Assembly (NCBI GenBank): GCA_900129595.1
Contig: FQWG01000002.1
Location: 186,001 to 250,000, forward strand
Direction: 5' to 3'
Source of the DNA: Flavobacterium frigidimaris
Lineage (GTDB): Bacteria > Bacteroidota > Bacteroidia > Flavobacteriales > Flavobacteriaceae
DNA length: 64,000 nucleotides
In this document: positions 60,365-64,000 of the stretch, one piece after another
Position numbering within the stretch: position 1 is the stretch's first letter
Layout: each line of letters starts with the position of its first letter
Notes under the pieces: model-generated
Seen by the model: the letters and a program-made list of their open reading frames with translations, nothing else
What the model was told of the DNA's origin: nothing
Database searches by the model: none
Program-made: the position numbers and the translations under genes

Positions 60365-62371
60365 TTATTTTATTTTAAATCGTAATCCGGCGTAATACAT
60401 TTGTCCAAAAATTGGAGCATACGCAATAGAAGCATCAAAGTTAGGACCAAAAGGATCTCCGGCGCCTAAAATTGCTTTTTGCTGTTTGTAGTTTCCTATA
60501 TTCTCTCCCCCAACATATACTTCTAAAACCGGAGAAATTACTCTCGTAACCTGAACATTCATAACAGCATAAGACGGTGAAAAATCAGGAAACTGATCCT
60601 CTATCGGGTTTGATGCCGTATAAGGCAACTGTTGTTTTCCGGACCAGTTAAAAGTATAATCAAACTTCCATTGTTTTCCATCCCTCAAATGCGTCTCGTA
60701 TTCAAGATTGGCTAAAAAACGATGTTTTGCCTGCAGCGGACGCTGAAAAGTTCCAGTCAAATAATCTGTTTGAATGTCATAATATTTATATGCCGTTCTT
60801 AAATTCAAATGATTCGCCAACTCATAATTAAACTCAAATTGAAAACTATTTGCAAAAGAGCTTCCTCTTAAATTATAGAACGAAACATCCTGCGGACTCT
60901 GCATCAAATCTACAACGGCCTGATTTTGAAAATCGGTACGATAGAAATCAAATGCAACTTCAGCATTTTTACTGAAAAGCTTAAATCTCTGAGAAAAACT
61001 CACACCATAGTTCCATGCAATCTCAGGATTCAATCCGTAAATTTTTCCACTGGTATCTAAAATCGAGAACGTTCTTGAACTTGCGAAGAGCTGTTGGTTC
61101 TCAGCAAAAATATTCGCGGAACGTTTTCCTCTTCCCGCAGAAAAACGAAGCACTCCATCTTTCCAGGGATTGTATCTCATATGCAAACGAGGTGTTGCGA
61201 AGAAACCAAGACGATTATGATTGTCTACTCTTCCTCCTAAAATCAAACTAAAATTATCATTGTTATCATACGTGTATTCAAAGAATGCACCAACAGAATT
61301 ATCAATTCTACTGTAATCTGTTACATTAACAAATTCCTGATACTGATCGTAACTAAAATTTAAACCGGTCGAGAACTTGTGTTTTGTATTATTGATAATC
61401 GAATTGAAAATTAAATTAGAATAAAAACTATTCTGTCTGATATCGTATAAATTCAATCCAAAATAAGAGTTTTGATTATGGCTGTTAAAAGCATTCTGAA
61501 AACCAATACTCTGATACGGCATGTCTTTAAAAACATAGCCTATTTTTGTAGACACGTCAAAACGTTCTGTATTGATTTCTGATCCCCAGTGATTTGTGGT
61601 TCCGCGATCCCTGTCTTTATCAAAATCAACTTCTCCTGTTTGTTTTTTATCATTCATATACCTGAAATTGATAAAACTCACCAAACCACTTTCAGGATTA
61701 TAATATTGATAACGGTTCAGGACATTGATTTGTTTACCCAAGGGATTATCAAGAAACCCATCATCATTCATGTCATTTTTTGCAACACGGGCATTTCCGT
61801 GAACAAACAGGCTTGTCGCCCATTTATCAGACAGTTTTTTATTAAAATGAGTATTGACTTCAAAACGGGCATCGGTAGAACCGTAAACATTCAAAAAGAA
61901 CGGCACATCATTTAAAGGCTTTAAAAGCTCGGTATTTATTTGTCCTGAAATACTCTCGTAACCATTCACCACACTTCCGGCACCTTTGGTAATCTGAACA
62001 CTTTCAATCCATGTTCCGGGTGTAAATGACAAACCATAAGCCTGAGAAGCTCCACGGACAGAAGGAATATTCTCCTCGGTGATCATTAAATAAGGACTTG
62101 TCAGACCCAGCATTTTTATTTGCTTCGTTCCCGTTAAGGCATCAGAAAAATTCACATCTATTGACGGATTTGTTTCGAAGCTTTCGGCCAGATTACAGCA
62201 AGCCGCCTTAAGCAATTCTTTGCTCGTAATAACAGTTGTATTTGCGGTAAGCGTATAGGATTTTTTTATTCCTTTTTGCTTTTTTGAAATTTTGACTTCC
62301 TCTAAATTCTCTTGCGAAAAAGCAGCAGCAGAAAGTAAAATTACACTCAAAAGCATAATATTTTTTTTCAT
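60365..62371 (-). CDS. TonB-dependent receptor, probable metal-linked
   Basis: The 668-residue protein has a signal peptide (MKKNIMLLSVILLSAAAFSQ), a plug (about residues 40-145, with the odd Cys pair LKAACCNLAESFETNPSID and the IESVQITKGAGSVVNGYESI stretch) and a barrel ending GLRFKIK. It is smaller than the SusC type and has no carboxypeptidase-like domain. Neighbours upstream (HYC_CC_PP) and downstream (HMA) are both cysteine-rich and metal-related, so copper or another soft metal, or a metal complex, is the likely ligand; this is inference. Confidence 0.9.
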   Translation of the reverse strand: MKKNIMLLSVILLSAAAFSQENLEEVKISKKQKGIKKSYTLTANTTVITSKELLKAACCNLAESFETNPSIDVNFSDALTGTKQIKMLGLTSPYLMITEENIPSVRGASQAYGLSFTPGTWIESVQITKGAGSVVNGYESISGQINTELLKPLNDVPFFLNVYGSTDARFEVNTHFNKKLSDKWATSLFVHGNARVAKNDMNDDGFLDNPLGKQINVLNRYQYYNPESGLVSFINFRYMNDKKQTGEVDFDKDRDRGTTNHWGSEINTERFDVSTKIGYVFKDMPYQSIGFQNAFNSHNQNSYFGLNLYDIRQNSFYSNLIFNSIINNTKHKFSTGLNFSYDQYQEFVNVTDYSRIDNSVGAFFEYTYDNNDNFSLILGGRVDNHNRLGFFATPRLHMRYNPWKDGVLRFSAGRGKRSANIFAENQQLFASSRTFSILDTSGKIYGLNPEIAWNYGVSFSQRFKLFSKNAEVAFDFYRTDFQNQAVVDLMQSPQDVSFYNLRGSSFANSFQFEFNYELANHLNLRTAYKYYDIQTDYLTGTFQRPLQAKHRFLANLEYETHLRDGKQWKFDYTFNWSGKQQLPYTASNPIEDQFPDFSPSYAVMNVQVTRVISPVLEVYVGGENIGNYKQQKAILGAGDPFGPNFDASIAYAPIFGQMYYAGLRFKIK

Positions 62372-62479
62372 AAAAAAAGATTTTAATAGTAATTAGAAAG
62401 GCTGTTAGAGCGGATCTCAATCTGAGAAACAAACAGCATAGTACAAGCCAAAAGAAGGCTTGATTCTAAAACATTAAAA

Positions 62480-62878
62480 TCAGGAATAAAAAATATATTG
62501 ACTATACAACTTAAATAAAGGAGGCGCATTCGCATGAGAATAATACGAAATGACCTGACTGCTTTTAAAGCTTGGCATTGCTATAAAAACAACCGATTTA
62601 AACTCCTGTACTACAGGCGCAAAAGCAAATTGAAAAAAGAAAAATTTAAGGGTGGCGTTATCTGATTTTTTCTCAAAGTGAACTACTTTGTCTTTACAAC
62701 AAGAAGATTCTTTCTCAGAGACACCACAACATTTCTTTTCAGAAGAAGCAGCAACGGAAGTATTTAATGAAACAGAAGCAATTTTACCTCCGCAATAATG
62801 CACATCAAAAGCAAACCCAATGTTGGAAACCAACAAGAGTACCGCTAAAAATAGTCCTGTGCACTTTTTTAAATTCAT
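62480..62878 (-). CDS. HYC_CC_PP family protein
   Basis: The 132-residue exported protein has an N-terminal signal (LKKCTGLFLAVLLLVSNIGF), then FDVHYCGGKI (HYC), KKCCGVSEKESSCCKD (two CC) and, near the end, ANAPPLFKLY (PP), which together name the family. It is Bacteroidota-specific, of unknown function, and rich in cysteine and histidine that could bind copper. It is the first gene of the operon with the TonB receptor (108 nt further) and the HMA gene. The -7 box at 62883-62890 leaves almost no leader. Confidence 0.88.
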   Translation of the reverse strand: MNLKKCTGLFLAVLLLVSNIGFAFDVHYCGGKIASVSLNTSVAASSEKKCCGVSEKESSCCKDKVVHFEKKSDNATLKFFFFQFAFAPVVQEFKSVVFIAMPSFKSSQVISYYSHANAPPLFKLYSQYIFYS

Positions 62879-62882
62879 GCCG

Positions 62883-62890
62883 CAAAATTA
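62883..62890 (-). promoter_or_regulatory. -7 box of the metal-linked operon
   Basis: Minus-strand TAATTTTG, a TAnnTTTG match, ending 4 bases before the ATG at 62878; the mRNA would be leaderless or nearly so. Confidence 0.55.
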
Positions 62891-63111
62891 CCTAAAAAGA
62901 CTTAAAAAAAGATTAAATAAAATGTTATTTTTTTAAATCTGTATTACCGACAATAAACCAACAATACTTACCGCATTACAACACTCATTAATCCGGATAA
63001 TATATTTTTATTACTCCTTAATATATAGGATCGAAAAAACCTAAATGGTATCCTGTCTTTCTTAACAGAAATTTTTTTCATCTTTATGCATTTTTTGAGA
63101 TTAGCTTTAAA

Positions 63112-63119
63112 TACTTTTG
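63112..63119 (+). promoter_or_regulatory. -7 box of the GAF gene
   Basis: TACTTTTG, a TAnnTTTG match, 17 nt before the ATG at 63137; the -33 element is unclear. Confidence 0.5.
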
Positions 63120-63136
63120 TATAAAATTTTTACATC

Positions 63137-63592
63137 ATGACATTTCAAGAATTACAACCAAAAATAAGCGCTATTGTTGCTGACGATAAAGCTACCAGAG
63201 ACGAAAAATTATTATCGGTCTGCCAACTTCTAAACGCGAATATAGAATACTATAACTGGGTAGGCTTTTATTTTGCCAATCACGAGACCAAAACATTACA
63301 CTTAGGCCCGTATGTTGGCGCTGAAACAGACCATACGGTGATTCCATTTGGAAAAGGAATTTGCGGACAAGTAGCCGAAAGCAACGCTAATTTTGTAGTG
63401 CCGGATGTTGCCGCACAAGACAACTATATCGCCTGCAGCTTTACAGTTAAATCTGAAATTGTAGTCCCTTTATTTGTTAACGGACAAAATATTGGTCAAA
63501 TCGATATTGACAGCCATGTAATCGATCCTTTTACAGAAGCTGACGAAAGATTTTTAGAATTTGTAAATCAGGAAGTTGCTACATTGTACTAA
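63137..63592 (+). CDS. GAF-domain protein similar to free methionine-(R)-sulfoxide reductase
   Basis: The 151-residue single-GAF protein has FGKGICGQVAESNANFVVPDVA and NYIACSFTVKSEIVVPLFVN, which match two of the three conserved cysteines of free-methionine-(R)-sulfoxide reductase (E. coli Cys94 and Cys118). The position of the third cysteine (E. coli Cys84) seems to be ETDHT, without Cys. It may reduce free Met-R-sulfoxide in the cytoplasm, perhaps with an altered recycling path, or be a related GAF sensor. It stands 37 nt before the partial gene at the right edge. Confidence 0.82.
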   Translation: MTFQELQPKISAIVADDKATRDEKLLSVCQLLNANIEYYNWVGFYFANHETKTLHLGPYVGAETDHTVIPFGKGICGQVAESNANFVVPDVAAQDNYIACSFTVKSEIVVPLFVNGQNIGQIDIDSHVIDPFTEADERFLEFVNQEVATLY

Positions 63593-63629
63593 AAATAATA
63601 CATTCGTGTAACTTTAATTTTAACTCTTT

Positions 63630-64000
63630 ATGAAACTAATTTTACGCTTTTTTATTTTCTTCGCAATTTCAACAAAGCTATTTTCCCAAACTGCAACTCC
63701 TGCAGATAAGATCACTTATCTGGACTCTTCCTGGGTCGAAAGCACAGAAGACAACTATAAATACATCAGAATTGTTGAAGAATATTTTTCAGACAAAAAG
63801 GCTTACGTTTTAAAAGAATACTACAAATCCAAGGCTTTAAAGATGATTGGCACTACCACAGACAAAGATGTTATCAAACGTGAAGGCCAATTTGTTTACT
63901 ATTATGAAAACGGAAACAAAAAATCAACCGTTAATTATCAGAACAACAAAAAAACCGGAAAGGAATTTAACTGGTATGAAAACGGCAACATAAAATCTGA
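63630..64000 (+). CDS. Exported protein with MORN-like repeats (partial)
   Basis: The gene runs off the right edge after 123 codons. It starts at ATG 63630 with a signal peptide (MKLILRFFIFFAISTKLFSQ) and continues into a region with short repeats of the YYYENGNKKSTVNYQNNKKTG and FNWYENGNIKSE type, like the MORN/YwqK-repeat proteins. Such proteins are common in Bacteroidota and of unknown function. It is 37 nt after the GAF gene, so they may be co-transcribed. Confidence 0.75.
   Translation, partial: MKLILRFFIFFAISTKLFSQTATPADKITYLDSSWVESTEDNYKYIRIVEEYFSDKKAYVLKEYYKSKALKMIGTTTDKDVIKREGQFVYYYENGNKKSTVNYQNNKKTGKEFNWYENGNIKS

Noticed and set aside
62208..62432. Minus-strand 74-codon ORF
   Set aside because: Out-of-frame overlap with the start of the TonB receptor.
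1..64000. tRNA, rRNA, prophage or insertion sequences
   Set aside because: I looked for tRNA-like cloverleaf landmarks, rRNA, transposase/integrase motifs and phage genes and saw none.

Overview
The window looks like chromosome from a Flavobacterium-like member of the Bacteroidota. The evidence is the AT-rich sequence, many Bacteroidota-type promoters (-7 box TAnnTTTG, sometimes with a -33 TTTG), GLPGLI and HYC_CC_PP family proteins, a PorT type IX secretion component, a BamA-family lipoprotein of the TamL type, and several TonB-dependent receptors. I see no rRNA, tRNA, CRISPR array, insertion sequence or prophage. Genus level is an inference from gene content.

Positions 1-14,400 form a methionine/sulfur region. 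On the minus strand runs an operon metX - thrA - small exported protein - OsmC - MetZ-like sulfhydrylase (cut by the left edge), preceded by a SAM-I riboswitch. Further upstream lie metY with a degenerate homoserine dehydrogenase-like gene, then a TonB-dependent receptor. metK on the plus strand is preceded by a SAM-II riboswitch. The most notable signal is three unannotated regulatory leaders (about 5709-5879, 9127-9274 and 12598-12718, all minus strand). Each has a promoter, a tiny ORF with many Met and Cys codons, a sequence at or next to the end of that ORF that can pair with the 5' arm of a following hairpin, and that hairpin is an intrinsic terminator with seven U residues. This is the layout of a ribosome-mediated transcription attenuator. 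Two of the three are followed by small paralogous proteins of unknown function (67 and 65 residues). Amino-acid sensing by leader peptides and SAM sensing by two riboswitch classes thus appear together in one 13-kb stretch.

Positions 14,500-35,100 carry general genes: an M28 peptidase, a DUF4153 membrane protein, a thioredoxin-fold/TPR-like exported protein, an outer-membrane beta-barrel plus GLPGLI pair, a deoxynucleoside kinase, a membrane pyrophosphatase with an unusual cysteine-rich C-terminal tail next to the soluble pyrophosphatase, an AlkA-like DNA glycosylase, a lipoprotein, a DUF5686 outer-membrane protein and pyruvate dehydrogenase E1 beta.

Positions 35,500-53,100 are housekeeping: etfBA, a bifunctional-nuclease-domain protein, thyA and folA (folate cycle), menG, porT, an rRNA-type methyltransferase, tamL, fbaA, accD, a small XRE regulator, an alcohol dehydrogenase, a MacB-like permease and purH. 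Positions 53,170-58,830 hold the rod-shape cluster mreB-mreC-mreD-PBP2-rodA. The right end has a DedA protein, a probable metal-handling operon (HYC_CC_PP protein, TonB receptor, HMA-domain protein), a GAF/free-methionine-sulfoxide-reductase-like protein and a partial exported protein.
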